In this document: positions 45,128 to 53,712 of the stretch, in pieces
Layout: each line of letters begins with the position of its first letter
Numbering within the stretch: position 1 is the first letter of the stretch
Notes under the pieces: model-generated
Seen by the model: only the letters and a program-made list of their open reading frames with translations
What the model was told of the DNA's origin: nothing
Database searches by the model: none
Translations under genes and position numbers: made by a program
NCBI GenBank assembly: GCA_965207805.1
Contig: OZ242312.1
Location: 62,001-126,000, forward strand
From: Palauibacter sp965207805
GTDB lineage: Bacteria; Gemmatimonadota; Gemmatimonadetes; Palauibacterales; Palauibacteraceae
Reading direction: 5' to 3'
DNA: 64,000 bases

Positions 45128-47161
45128 TCAGCGCCGGGAGCCGGCGGCCCCGCGGTTCCACGGCTGATCTCCGTAGGCGACGATTCTTCCCTCGATCGCG
45201 GAGGCCACGCACGTCAGCGGACTCGCCAGATAGACCCGGCCCGGTCCGCTCCGCCCGGGGAAGTTCCGGTTGATCGAGCTGATCGTGACCTGCTCCGCCG
45301 TCGTCGACACCCCGGGCCCCGCGTTGATGCAGGCTCCGCAGCCGGGAGCGAGGACATCGAATCCCGCATCCCTGAGCGCCTGGTCGTGGCCCTGTTCCCG
45401 GCTCCACGCCTCCACATCGATGGAACCGTACTGGGCATAGGCGCGGACGGACGCGGGCACACGCTTCCCCGCCGCCACCGCCTCCCGCGCCACCCCGGCG
45501 TACATCTCGAAGTCCGCCCGCTTCGCCCCCGTGCAAGACCCGACGAACACCGTGTCCAGGGTCACCTCTCCTTCCAGAGCCGAGACGGGCAGGCCGTTCC
45601 CCGGATCGCCGGGAGTCGCGACCATCGGTTCGATCCCGCTCGCGTCCATCTCGATCGTGGCCGCGTATTCCGCTTCCGCGTCGCTGTACAGTCCGTCGCA
45701 CAGCGCCCGGATCTCGTCCACCGGCGCGCCACGCCGGCCGGCGATCCAGGCCACCGCCTTCGCGTCCGGGGCGATGATGCCGGTGAAGCCCCCGACCTCG
45801 GCCGCCATGTTCGTGAGCGTCGCGCGTTCGTCGATGGACAGAGCCTCAACGGCTTCCCCCGTGAACTCGATGATGCGGCCGATGGCCTCGCCGCTCTTGA
45901 CGGTCGGGTGACGCAGCAGTTCGAGGGTGAGGTCTTTCGCCACGACACCGGGCGGCGGCTCGCCCGTCATGTTCACCCGGATCGACTCCGGCACTTCCAG
46001 CCGGACGTCGCGGGTCGCCCAGGCGTTGACGATCGCGGACGTACCCACGCCGAAGGCGACGCATCCCAGCGCGCCCGAATGCGGGGTGTGCGAATCGCTG
46101 CCGATGATGATCTGCCCGGGGAGCGCGTAACGGTCCTGCACCATGATATGGCAGATCCCCTCGCTCCCGGTGCGGTCGGGCAGTTCGCCGTGCAGGCGCA
46201 CGCCCTTCGCGGCGGCAAACTCCCGCTGGCGGTCGTGCAGGGCATGGGCCGCGTCGAGCAGGCCGGCCGCCTTCCTCTCTTCCGTAATGACTTCGTCGAG
46301 GAACGCGAGGTGGTCCCGGAAGAAGACGATGGACTCGGTGTGGTTCAGTCCCGCATCGCCCGCGAAGTCCTCCCAGAACGTCGACGCCATCGGGGTCACG
46401 TACTCGTGGGAGAAGCGAAGATCCGCCCGGAGGAAGCCGGCGTCGCCCGGTTGCACCGCGGGAACGCCCAGCGCTCCGGAGGCCGCGTCGGTGACCCAGT
46501 GCCGGGCGATGATCTTTTCCGCAATCGTCTGCGGGCGGTCCGCCGGGGTCGCGATGCCGGGGAGCGTGACGAGTCCCTTCAGCCTCGCCACGGCGTAGTC
46601 GAGCAACCCGCCATACTCGATGATGTCGCGCTGAATCCGCCCCGCGTCTCCGATGAACGCGTCGAGCGGGATTTCCTCGCCGCGCCGGATCTTCTCGATG
46701 AGGGAGAAATCGGTCGATGCGAGGAGGCCGATGTTCGCGCAATTCTCCCCGTAGATACGCTCGATGTTTTCTCCGATGACCACGCGGAGGCCCGCCGCGC
46801 GCTCGGCATACGGCGAAGCCTCCCGGCTCGACCCCTTCCCGCGCCTCTTCCCGGACACGGAACACACGAAGCCGCCCTTCCGGATGTCGTTGCGGCCGAT
46901 CGGGCGCTCGTCGCCGCAGAGGAGTCCCACGTACGGGTATTCTCCCAACTTCTCGTCGAAGTGGTAGCAGACCCAGCCGGGCGTGATCTCATCGGTTGAA
47001 ATGTCGTCGCGCAGAGGAATCGACGGATCCCATTCGAGGTCCTCTCCCGCGAGTTGCCGACGGATGAGGCCCGGATCTTCGGTAAGAAAGAGGATCCGCC
47101 CCCGGAGGCGGACGGTCGGTGGACGCCTGGCCACCTCGGTTTCGAGCAGATGTTCCAGCAT
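45128..47161 (-). CDS. Aconitase-family hydratase with swivel domain first
   Basis: This 677-residue member of the aconitase superfamily has an unusual order. The small swivel domain comes first (PLRDDISTDEITPGWVCYHF, then GENCANIGLLASTDF), and the large catalytic domain follows (GSDSHTPHSGALGCVAFGVG, then VGSCTGAKRADFEMY and PGCGACINAGPG with cluster cysteines). Normal aconitases and LeuC/LeuD have the reverse order or separate subunits. The [4Fe-4S] ligands appear intact. Substrate could be isopropylmalate, methylcitrate-like or another 2-hydroxyacid; the sequence does not decide. The ATG at 47161 is chosen by homology to the swivel-domain start. It is convergent with fdhA. Confidence 0.8.
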   Translation of the reverse strand: MLEHLLETEVARRPPTVRLRGRILFLTEDPGLIRRQLAGEDLEWDPSIPLRDDISTDEITPGWVCYHFDEKLGEYPYVGLLCGDERPIGRNDIRKGGFVCSVSGKRRGKGSSREASPYAERAAGLRVVIGENIERIYGENCANIGLLASTDFSLIEKIRRGEEIPLDAFIGDAGRIQRDIIEYGGLLDYAVARLKGLVTLPGIATPADRPQTIAEKIIARHWVTDAASGALGVPAVQPGDAGFLRADLRFSHEYVTPMASTFWEDFAGDAGLNHTESIVFFRDHLAFLDEVITEERKAAGLLDAAHALHDRQREFAAAKGVRLHGELPDRTGSEGICHIMVQDRYALPGQIIIGSDSHTPHSGALGCVAFGVGTSAIVNAWATRDVRLEVPESIRVNMTGEPPPGVVAKDLTLELLRHPTVKSGEAIGRIIEFTGEAVEALSIDERATLTNMAAEVGGFTGIIAPDAKAVAWIAGRRGAPVDEIRALCDGLYSDAEAEYAATIEMDASGIEPMVATPGDPGNGLPVSALEGEVTLDTVFVGSCTGAKRADFEMYAGVAREAVAAGKRVPASVRAYAQYGSIDVEAWSREQGHDQALRDAGFDVLAPGCGACINAGPGVSTTAEQVTISSINRNFPGRSGPGRVYLASPLTCVASAIEGRIVAYGDQPWNRGAAGSRR

Positions 47162-47360
47162 GTTTGTACTCCGCCCTGACCGGGCCGGAAGTTCGGGATG
47201 GAGAGGGCCACCGTCGCGAGTATCCGCGCGACGCCCGGAACATGATATTGGTCCGGTATCCGACGACAGCACTGAGGTGCGAGCACGAATACGATGTCGA
47301 ACCGTTGTCCGGGGGATGTTCAGGTGATGCGTGCCCCGGCGCCAGTCGGGAGGTGAAGTG

Positions 47361-48272
47361 ATGCCGCGGGTCTTCGTCGCGGGTGGGACAGGCTTCCTCG
47401 GACGTGCCTTTGTCCGGGGGCTGCACCGTCGCGGGGCGCACGTTGCCGTGCTGACCCGTAACCCCGCCGGCGCGCGGTGTCTCGGGCTCCCCGCGGAATA
47501 CGTCGAGGGCGACGTGCGTCGGCCCGGAGCACTCGTGTCTGCGATGCACGCCGTGGACGCAGCCATTCTCTCCGTTCAGTTCCCGGGCTATCCGGTGGAG
47601 GCACCCGCGCGCGGCCGGACGTTCATGGAGGTCGATGCCCGTGGCACCGCCGCCCTGGTGGAGGCCGCGGCGGAGGCGGGCGTGCGCAAGCTCGTCTACC
47701 TGTCCGGGGTCGGGGCCGATCCCGGTTCCGCACGGGCCTGGTATCGCGCAAAGGGGTTCGCGGAGGCTTCCGTTCGGGCGTCGGGCCTGGACCACGTCAT
47801 CGTCCGGCCCTCATGGGTCTACGGCCCCGAAGACCGGAGCCTCAACCGCTTCATCGCGCTCATCCGCCGGATTCCGTTCGTTTTCCCCCAACTGGGGGAC
47901 GGCTCGGGGCGGATCACGCCGATTCACGTGGATGATCTGGCGGACCTCGTGTGCGAGGCGACGCTGGGTTCGGCGGGAGACGGCCACACTCTGGAGGCGG
48001 GCGGCCCCGATGTCCTGTCGCTGGACGACGTCGTTCGGACGGCCATGGCCGTGCTTGGACGTCGCCGGGTGATTCTCCACATTCCGGAAGGTCTCGTAAA
48101 GCTCGCTGCCGCGTGCGCGGAGCGTCTCCCCGGCCAGATCCTGTCGCGCGATGCCGTAGACTTCGTAACCCAGGATGGAATCGCCGATTCCGACCTGGTC
48201 CGACGTCGTTTTCCGGCGCTTCGTCCGCGCGACTTCGCGACGGGACTGGCGGAGTACGTCTCCCGCGCCTGA
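47361..48272 (+). CDS. NAD(P)-binding SDR-type protein (NDUFA9-like)
   Basis: This 303-residue atypical SDR opens MPRVFVAGGTGFLGRAFVRG, with GGTGFLG as the nucleotide motif. It continues VDARGTAALVEAAAEAGVRK, LVYLSGVGADPGSARAWYRA and ASGLDHVIVRPSWVYGPEDR, as in the NDUFA9/complex-I-associated and NmrA-like groups. The catalytic Tyr-x3-Lys appears as WYRAKGFAE. The ribosome-binding site GGGAGG before ATG 47361 is good. It is divergent from the aconitase-family gene. It may bind NAD(P) without catalysis; no operon partner helps. Confidence 0.75.
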   Translation: MPRVFVAGGTGFLGRAFVRGLHRRGAHVAVLTRNPAGARCLGLPAEYVEGDVRRPGALVSAMHAVDAAILSVQFPGYPVEAPARGRTFMEVDARGTAALVEAAAEAGVRKLVYLSGVGADPGSARAWYRAKGFAEASVRASGLDHVIVRPSWVYGPEDRSLNRFIALIRRIPFVFPQLGDGSGRITPIHVDDLADLVCEATLGSAGDGHTLEAGGPDVLSLDDVVRTAMAVLGRRRVILHIPEGLVKLAAACAERLPGQILSRDAVDFVTQDGIADSDLVRRRFPALRPRDFATGLAEYVSRA

Positions 48273-48356
48273 GCCGCCGATCTTCGCGTGTCCGGGAGCC
48301 TGATCGGCCGCCCCCGAACGAGGTTTCCGCGCGCACCGGAGCACGCGTTGTATCTC

Positions 48357-48385
48357 TTGCATGTTATTCGACATCGGGCTTAGCT
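48357..48385 (+). promoter_or_regulatory. Candidate promoter for the outer-membrane protein gene
   Basis: TTGCAT (48357-48362) and TTAGCT (48380-48385) are separated by 17 bases in a stretch that is AT-richer than the flanking genes. The start codon of the beta-barrel gene is about 130 bases downstream, leaving a long leader. Confidence 0.35.
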
Positions 48386-48516
48386 TGCATCGATTTTTCC
48401 GGCGACATCGGAGGCCGGGTGCCGCTGGTTGCAGTTGGACGTTCGTGCCTGGTTTGCGTGGCGAATCAGACAGCCCGCGCGTTCCTCGGCAGCCTCATAA
48501 CTCGCAGGAGGTCGAT

Positions 48517-49188
48517 ATGAAGGATGTGTTCAGAAAGCTGGTGTTGGTGGTTGGCGCGGTGGCTGCGTTCGCTTTTCTGCCGGCCCGGGCGGAGGCCCAG
48601 AGTCCCTATTCTCCGATGTTCTGGTCGTTCGAGGGCGGAGTCGGGATGGCCATCCCGATGGGTGAGGTCGCCGATGCCGCCGAGGCTGGTCCGTCCTTCT
48701 CGGGCGCGGCTTCCTACTTCCTGCGCCCCCGTCTGGCGCTACGGGTCGAGGGAGCTCTCGACATGCTGGGCACGAAGGGGCCGATCGACCCGAACTTTCA
48801 GATCCTGCACGTGACGGGCGGTATCGAGTATCACCTCACGGATCCGATGGGAAGCGCGACCGTGGCGGTCGATTTCGGCCTGGGCGCCTCGACGCTCGAT
48901 TCGGACGCGTTCCTGTTGCAAAACCATCCGCGTCCGGGACTCCATACCGTGGGCCTGGTGAACGGATCGTATTTCTCCGGCAACGCCGGAATCAAGGCGG
49001 GGCTCAACTTCGCTCGCCATGCGGAGACCGGCGTCCCGATGGTCACGCTCTTCGCGCAGGCCGACGTCCGCTACGTCATGACGGACGAGGAAGAGACGCA
49101 CGTGTATGGCGAACTCAACAACGTGCACGGATTCAGCTCGATAATGGAAATCCCGCTCTCGGTTGGCCTCCGGGTCAACTTCCCCTGA
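48517..49188 (+). CDS. Outer-membrane beta-barrel protein
   Basis: This 223-residue exported protein has signal peptide KLVLVVGAVAAFAFLPARAEAQ and a strong ribosome-binding site (GCAGGAGG) before ATG 48517. The mature part alternates polar and hydrophobic residues: FEGGVGMAIPMGEVADAAEA, ILHVTGGIEYHLTDP and a final strand SIMEIPLSVGLRVNFP ending in an aromatic-proline tail. The pattern suits an 8-stranded OmpW/OmpA-like barrel. No function can be assigned. It precedes an OmpA-family lipoprotein gene by 25 bases, and the two are probably co-transcribed up to the terminator at 49899. Confidence 0.7.
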   Translation: MKDVFRKLVLVVGAVAAFAFLPARAEAQSPYSPMFWSFEGGVGMAIPMGEVADAAEAGPSFSGAASYFLRPRLALRVEGALDMLGTKGPIDPNFQILHVTGGIEYHLTDPMGSATVAVDFGLGASTLDSDAFLLQNHPRPGLHTVGLVNGSYFSGNAGIKAGLNFARHAETGVPMVTLFAQADVRYVMTDEEETHVYGELNNVHGFSSIMEIPLSVGLRVNFP

Positions 49189-49213
49189 GTCGAAAAAAGG
49201 AGGAGTAGCGAGG

Positions 49214-49852
49214 ATGCGCCAGAACAGGGTGTGGGTGTCGACGGTTGTGGTGGCTCTAGCCTGCCTGTCTACGGGTTGCATGCAGCTCGTGCGCCAGTGG
49301 GAACTTGATCGCGTGATGGAGCCCGTTCACGGGCAACTCACCGACCACGAGGCCCGCATCGCCGAGAACGCGGCCGCGGTGGAGGCGCTTCAGGGCGACA
49401 TAGCGGAGCTGCGGAGCCAGCTTGACCGTCTGCAGCGGGAGTTCGGAGGACACGTAAGCGACGACGACATGCACGGGGCCGGACTTGCCGTGGCCCTTCC
49501 GGTGCACTTTGACTTCAACAGCTCCGACGTGCGTGCCGTCGACCGCCCGATTCTGGATGCGTTCGCGGCGGCGATCCAGGGGTCCTACCCGCAGGCCCGG
49601 ATCACCGTGGAAGGTTCCGCCGATAGTGCGGGCTCCGAGGCGTACAACATGATGCTGTCCCAGGCGCGAGCCGAGAGCGTGAGGGATTATCTCGTGCAGA
49701 CCGCGGGGATGAACGCCGATAACATCGGCGTTGCGGCCATGGGCGAGTCGCGCCTCGTAAACCAGGACACCGGGGTCGAGGACCGCCAGACCGGGATCGA
49801 GAACCGACGCGCTACGTTCGTTGTCGAGTGGGTCGGATCAGGCTCGGATTAG
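49214..49852 (+). CDS. OmpA/Pal-family peptidoglycan-binding lipoprotein
   Basis: This 212-residue predicted lipoprotein has signal VWVSTVVVALACLSTGC with lipobox LSTGC. A short coiled-coil region follows (about 45-80, HEARIAENAAAVEALQGDIA and LRSQLDRLQREF), and the C-terminal OmpA domain starts VHFDFNSSDVR and ends GIENRRATFVVEW. The domain binds peptidoglycan and ties the outer membrane to the wall. The ATG at 49214 has AGGAGG nearby. An intrinsic terminator follows 46 bases after the stop. Confidence 0.85.
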   Translation: MRQNRVWVSTVVVALACLSTGCMQLVRQWELDRVMEPVHGQLTDHEARIAENAAAVEALQGDIAELRSQLDRLQREFGGHVSDDDMHGAGLAVALPVHFDFNSSDVRAVDRPILDAFAAAIQGSYPQARITVEGSADSAGSEAYNMMLSQARAESVRDYLVQTAGMNADNIGVAAMGESRLVNQDTGVEDRQTGIENRRATFVVEWVGSGSD

Positions 49853-49898
49853 ATCGGGCGATGTCGTGAGTTGCACCTGATGACCAAGTTGGAGCCAG

Positions 49899-49929
49899 GC
49901 TCCCGGGTTTCGGCCCGGGAGCTTTTTTT
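49899..49929 (+). terminator. Rho-independent terminator after the OmpA-family gene
   Basis: GCTCCCGGG (49899-49907) pairs perfectly with CCCGGGAGC (49914-49922) around a TTTCGG loop, followed by seven T residues (49923-49929). This is the clearest intrinsic terminator in the window. Confidence 0.92.
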
Positions 49930-49965
49930 GCCGCATCGCCCGATTCGGCGGGCCGCGTCGACCTG

Positions 49966-51051
49966 ATGCCGGGGGGCTCCGCGTCCAAGGGGTATCGTGC
50001 CGCCGTCGAGCGCGTGGGACTGTTCTCGGACGTCCGCCGCCGTGTCGTCGCCGTATCGGGTGCGGGGGCGCTACGAGTCGTGAACGGCCTCGCCTCGAAC
50101 GATGTGAAGGATGTTCCGTTGGGGCAGGGCGTCTATTCCTTCCTCCTGGATCGTCGCGGCCGCGTCGTCGTGGATCTGCGGATCCTGCCCGGGGCGGGTT
50201 TCGAGCGCGACGCCGGAGACGCGGGAACGGAAACGCTGTGGCTGGATACGCCGAGCGATGCCGTGCCGGCTCTGATGAGCCACCTCGAGAAGTACGTGCC
50301 GCCGATGCTTGCAAGGCACCGCGTGACGGGTGTCGCCGTGCATACGCTCATCGGACCGCGGGCGTCCGAGGCGCTCGAAGACTGGGAAGCGGATGCAGGC
50401 GTCTCGTTTGCGCGGCGCCCCCGCGAACTCGCCCCCCTCGAAGCGACAACCCTGCGTCTCGGGGACATCTCGGCCCTCGCGGCTCGGCGGGAAGACATCG
50501 AGGGAGCCGGGTTCGACCTGTATGTCGGCCAGGTTGCCGAAGCACACGATGTGGAACGGCTCTCGACACAACTGGAGGGCGCCGTCACGCGGGCCGGTGG
50601 CGCCGCCGCCGTCCCCGCGGACTGGGAGATCCTGCGTGTGGAGCAGGGACTGCCGGTTTTCGGACCCGAACTGAGTGCGGAGCGATTGGCTCAGGAGGCG
50701 GGCCAGGATGACCGCGCGATCAGCCTTGCCAAGGGGTGCTTCACCGGCCAGGAGGTCGTCGCCCGCATCCACTATCGCGGCCATGTGAACCGTCACTTGC
50801 GCGGCCTCCGCTGGGCCCCGGACGTCCCCCATCGGGCACGCGACCTTGTTGGAGCGCACCTTCGGGCGCCCTCCGGAACCGATCGCGCCAAGCCGGTCGG
50901 CGTCGTGACGTCCGCCGTTCATTCTCCGCGTTTCGGACCCATCGGTCTGGCCTACATTCGCCGGGAGATCGCCCCTGGCGCGGCGCTGGAGTCGCTGGAC
51001 CATCCGGGAGTCGCGCTACACGTCACGGATGTGCCCTTTACTCATAAGTAA
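49966..51051 (+). CDS. ygfZ: YgfZ/GcvT-domain folate-binding protein
   Basis: YgfZ is a tetrahydrofolate-dependent protein that supports repair or maturation of certain iron-sulfur enzymes such as MiaB. The 361-residue protein has the GcvT-like fold, with LRVVNGLASNDVKDVPLGQG near the N-terminus and the diagnostic motif KGCFTGQEVVARIHYRGHV, containing the functionally needed cysteine. The start at 49966 follows the preceding terminator, so this is a new transcription unit. It fits a genome rich in iron-sulfur enzymes (SUF, Fdh, Sdh, aconitase). Confidence 0.85.
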   Translation: MPGGSASKGYRAAVERVGLFSDVRRRVVAVSGAGALRVVNGLASNDVKDVPLGQGVYSFLLDRRGRVVVDLRILPGAGFERDAGDAGTETLWLDTPSDAVPALMSHLEKYVPPMLARHRVTGVAVHTLIGPRASEALEDWEADAGVSFARRPRELAPLEATTLRLGDISALAARREDIEGAGFDLYVGQVAEAHDVERLSTQLEGAVTRAGGAAAVPADWEILRVEQGLPVFGPELSAERLAQEAGQDDRAISLAKGCFTGQEVVARIHYRGHVNRHLRGLRWAPDVPHRARDLVGAHLRAPSGTDRAKPVGVVTSAVHSPRFGPIGLAYIRREIAPGAALESLDHPGVALHVTDVPFTHK

Positions 51052-51107
51052 AGGACGTGGCGCGAAGCGTTTGCTGATGCGGACGGCGCGCGGTTATTCT
51101 TCGCGCC

Positions 51108-52082
51108 GTGACTACCTATCTTGAGGCGATTCGACAGGCGATCCGTGAGGAGATGCGAGCGGACGCCGATGTCTTTGTCATGGGCGAGGATATTGGCGCC
51201 TACGGCGGCGCGTTCAAGATTACGGAAGGGCTCCTCGAGGAATTCGGCGAAGATCGCGTCATCGACACCCCGATCAGTGAGGCGGCGATCGTGGGTGCGG
51301 CGATCGGGGCGGCCCAGATGGGTTTGAAGCCGGTGTGCGAGATGCAGTTCATTGACTTCATCGCGCCGGCGTTCAACGTGATCGTCAACTTCGCCGCCAA
51401 GGTCCGCTACCGGACGGGAGTGGGGGCCGGGCTGGTGATTCGGGGACCGTGCGGCGCGGGCGTGCGGGCGGGGCCTTTTCACTCTCAGAACGTCGAGTCG
51501 TACTTCGCCAACGTGCCGGGCCTGAAGCTGGTGGCTCCGGCCACCGTGCGGGATGCGAAGGGTCTGCTCAAGGCCGCGATTCGGGATCCCGACCCGGTGC
51601 TCTTCTTCGAACACAAGTACCTGTATCGAAGACTCCGCGAAGAACTCGAGGAGGGCGAGGAGTTCCTGACTCCGCTGGGGAAGGCCCGAACGCACCGCGG
51701 AGGAACGGACCTGACGCTGGTCACGTATGGCGCCATGGTCCACACGGCGCAGGAGGCGGCGGAGCAGCTGGCGGCGGAGGATGGCGCCGAGATTGAGATC
51801 ATCGACTTGAGGACGCTGCAACCGCTCGACAGCGCGGCGATTCTCGAGAGCGTGAAGAAAACGGGGAGGCTCCTCATCCTGCATGAAGCACCGCGGTTCG
51901 GCGGCTTCGGCGGCGAGGTGGCAGCGTTGGTGTGCGAGGACGCGTTCGAGTGGCTTGACGCTCCGGTCCGGCGTGTAGCCGCGCTCGACACACCGGTGCC
52001 CTACGCGGCCGAGCTGGAGGAGGCTCATCTACCCCAGGTAGCGGACGTCGTCTCGATGGCCCGCCTGCAACTGAATTACTGA
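51108..52082 (+). CDS. 2-oxoacid dehydrogenase E1 component, beta subunit
   Basis: This 324-residue transketolase-like beta chain of the pyruvate or branched-chain dehydrogenase complex has MGEDIGAYGGAFKITEGLLE, then DTPISEAAIVGAAIGAAQMG with the conserved Glu that activates thiamine diphosphate, and IRGPCGAGVRAGPFHSQNVE. E2 follows 50 bases later. The E1-alpha partner is not adjacent, being absent from the flanks within the window. A GTG start is used at 51108. Whether pyruvate, branched-chain oxoacids or acetoin is the substrate is not settled by sequence. Confidence 0.88.
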   Translation: MTTYLEAIRQAIREEMRADADVFVMGEDIGAYGGAFKITEGLLEEFGEDRVIDTPISEAAIVGAAIGAAQMGLKPVCEMQFIDFIAPAFNVIVNFAAKVRYRTGVGAGLVIRGPCGAGVRAGPFHSQNVESYFANVPGLKLVAPATVRDAKGLLKAAIRDPDPVLFFEHKYLYRRLREELEEGEEFLTPLGKARTHRGGTDLTLVTYGAMVHTAQEAAEQLAAEDGAEIEIIDLRTLQPLDSAAILESVKKTGRLLILHEAPRFGGFGGEVAALVCEDAFEWLDAPVRRVAALDTPVPYAAELEEAHLPQVADVVSMARLQLNY

Positions 52083-52131
52083 ACCCACTGAGTTACTGAA
52101 CACACGCGGCTGTGCGCCGGGGAAGAACACC

Positions 52132-53634
52132 ATGTCCAAAGTGGATGTCATCATGCCGCAGATGGGGGAGTCCATCGCGGAGGGGACGTTGACGCGCTGG
52201 CTCAAGAACGTCGGGGATCCGGTCGAGCGGGACGAAGACCTGTTCGAGATATCAACGGACAAGGTGGACGCGGACATTCCGTCGCCGGCGGGAGGGGTGC
52301 TGGCTGAAGTTCTCGTTCAGAGCGGGGAAACCGTTGAGATCAACACAGTGGTTGCCCGCATCGAAACGGACGCCACGGTCGCGACATCCGCAGCCCCGCC
52401 GGCGCCCGCGGCCGCGCCCCCGTTGGACCCGCCGGCCAAGGCAATGGACCCCGAGCCCGTGACGTCAGCCGTGGCGGCGGCCATCCCCGCAACTCCGCCT
52501 GCGGACGCCACGCCCGTATTCCCGGGCTCGGGGACGGCGGGGTCACCGCCCAGTCGGGATGAGCGGCTACGGACGCGATCGACGCCGCTGGTGCGGAAGA
52601 TCGCCGCGGAGCACGGTGTCGACATCCGCCAGGTGCCCGGGACGGGTGCCTCCGGTCGCGTGACCCGCGATGACATTCTGGCGTTCATCTCGGCCGGAGG
52701 GCCGGAGGTGGCGCCCGCTCCCGCTGCCGCGTCCGCCCCCACCGCGGCGCCCGCGGCGGTCCCGGCACCGATCTCGACCTCCGACGTGAAGCCGTCGGAG
52801 CCGGCGCTGCCCGAGCCGGCGACCCCCCGGCCGGCGACCCCCCAGCCGACGACCCCCGGCACGCTTCGAATCCCCATCCACGGGGCCACGCTGGATGTCC
52901 GGCTCGGTTCCGTGCCTATTCGCGAGCGCGACCGGGTCGAGGAGATGAGCAGAGTCCGCCTGCGGACGATGGAACACATGCTCATGTCCAAGCGCGTTTC
53001 CGCGCACGTCACGTCGGTGACCGAGGTGGACTTCGAGCGGATCGTTCAACTCCGGCGCTCGCTCAAGCCGCGCTTCGCCGATCAGGGCGTGAAGCTCACC
53101 TACGGGCCCTTCATCTATCGCGCCGTGATCGAGGCCCTGGGCGAATACCCGATCCTCAACTCGTCCGTGGACGGATCGCGCATCGTGTATCACGGCAACA
53201 TCAACCTCGGGATCGCGGTGGCGATCAACGACGGCCGCGAGCTCATCGTGCCCGTGCTCAAGGACGCGGACCAGCTCAGCCTGCTCGGACTCGCGCAGCG
53301 CTCGAACGAACTCGCCGAGAAGGCTCGCAACAAGGCGCTAGACTTCGATGACATTCAGGGCGGGACATTTACGATCACGAATGTGGGGGTCTTCGGAAAC
53401 CTGTTCGGGACCCCGATCATCAACCAGCCTCAGGTCGCCATCCTCGGAACGGGCGTGATCGAGAAGCGTCCGGTCGTCGTTCAGGACGGACTCGGCAATG
53501 ACGTGATCGCGATTCGCAACCGGGCCTACTTCGGTCTTTCCTACGATCATCGCGTGGTCGACGGCGCCATGGCGGCGTTCTTCCTCAATCGGGTCCAGGA
53601 ATACCTCGAAGGGTTCCCGGACGACTCCGCTTGA
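52132..53634 (+). CDS. 2-oxoacid dehydrogenase E2 acyltransferase
   Basis: This 500-residue dihydrolipoamide acyltransferase has one lipoyl domain (residues 1-80, lipoylated K44 in EISTDKVDADI). A long Ala/Pro linker precedes the peripheral-subunit-binding domain (TPLVRKIAAEHGVDIRQVPG), and a second Pro-rich linker with repeated P-A-T-P units precedes the catalytic domain, which ends FGLSYDHRVVDGAMAAFFL with active-site His and Asp. The overall order is that of pyruvate/2-oxoglutarate/branched-chain E2 proteins. It follows E1-beta; E3 is not next door. A hairpin follows its stop. Confidence 0.9.
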   Translation: MSKVDVIMPQMGESIAEGTLTRWLKNVGDPVERDEDLFEISTDKVDADIPSPAGGVLAEVLVQSGETVEINTVVARIETDATVATSAAPPAPAAAPPLDPPAKAMDPEPVTSAVAAAIPATPPADATPVFPGSGTAGSPPSRDERLRTRSTPLVRKIAAEHGVDIRQVPGTGASGRVTRDDILAFISAGGPEVAPAPAAASAPTAAPAAVPAPISTSDVKPSEPALPEPATPRPATPQPTTPGTLRIPIHGATLDVRLGSVPIRERDRVEEMSRVRLRTMEHMLMSKRVSAHVTSVTEVDFERIVQLRRSLKPRFADQGVKLTYGPFIYRAVIEALGEYPILNSSVDGSRIVYHGNINLGIAVAINDGRELIVPVLKDADQLSLLGLAQRSNELAEKARNKALDFDDIQGGTFTITNVGVFGNLFGTPIINQPQVAILGTGVIEKRPVVVQDGLGNDVIAIRNRAYFGLSYDHRVVDGAMAAFFLNRVQEYLEGFPDDSA

Positions 53635-53649
53635 CAGTCATCCTGAGGG

Positions 53650-53677
53650 CCCGGTAGGCTGGCCACGGCCTGCCGGG
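53650..53677 (+). terminator. Hairpin between the E2 gene and sdh genes
   Basis: CCCGGTAGGC (53650-53659) pairs with GCCTGCCGGG (53668-53677), a 10-bp stem with one G-T pair and an 8-nt loop. It begins 16 bases after the E2 stop. The following sequence is C-rich rather than T-rich, so it is at best a weak intrinsic terminator. Confidence 0.35.
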
Positions 53678-53712
53678 TCCCGCCCCACCCCACGAAGAGT
53701 CGACGAAAGACC

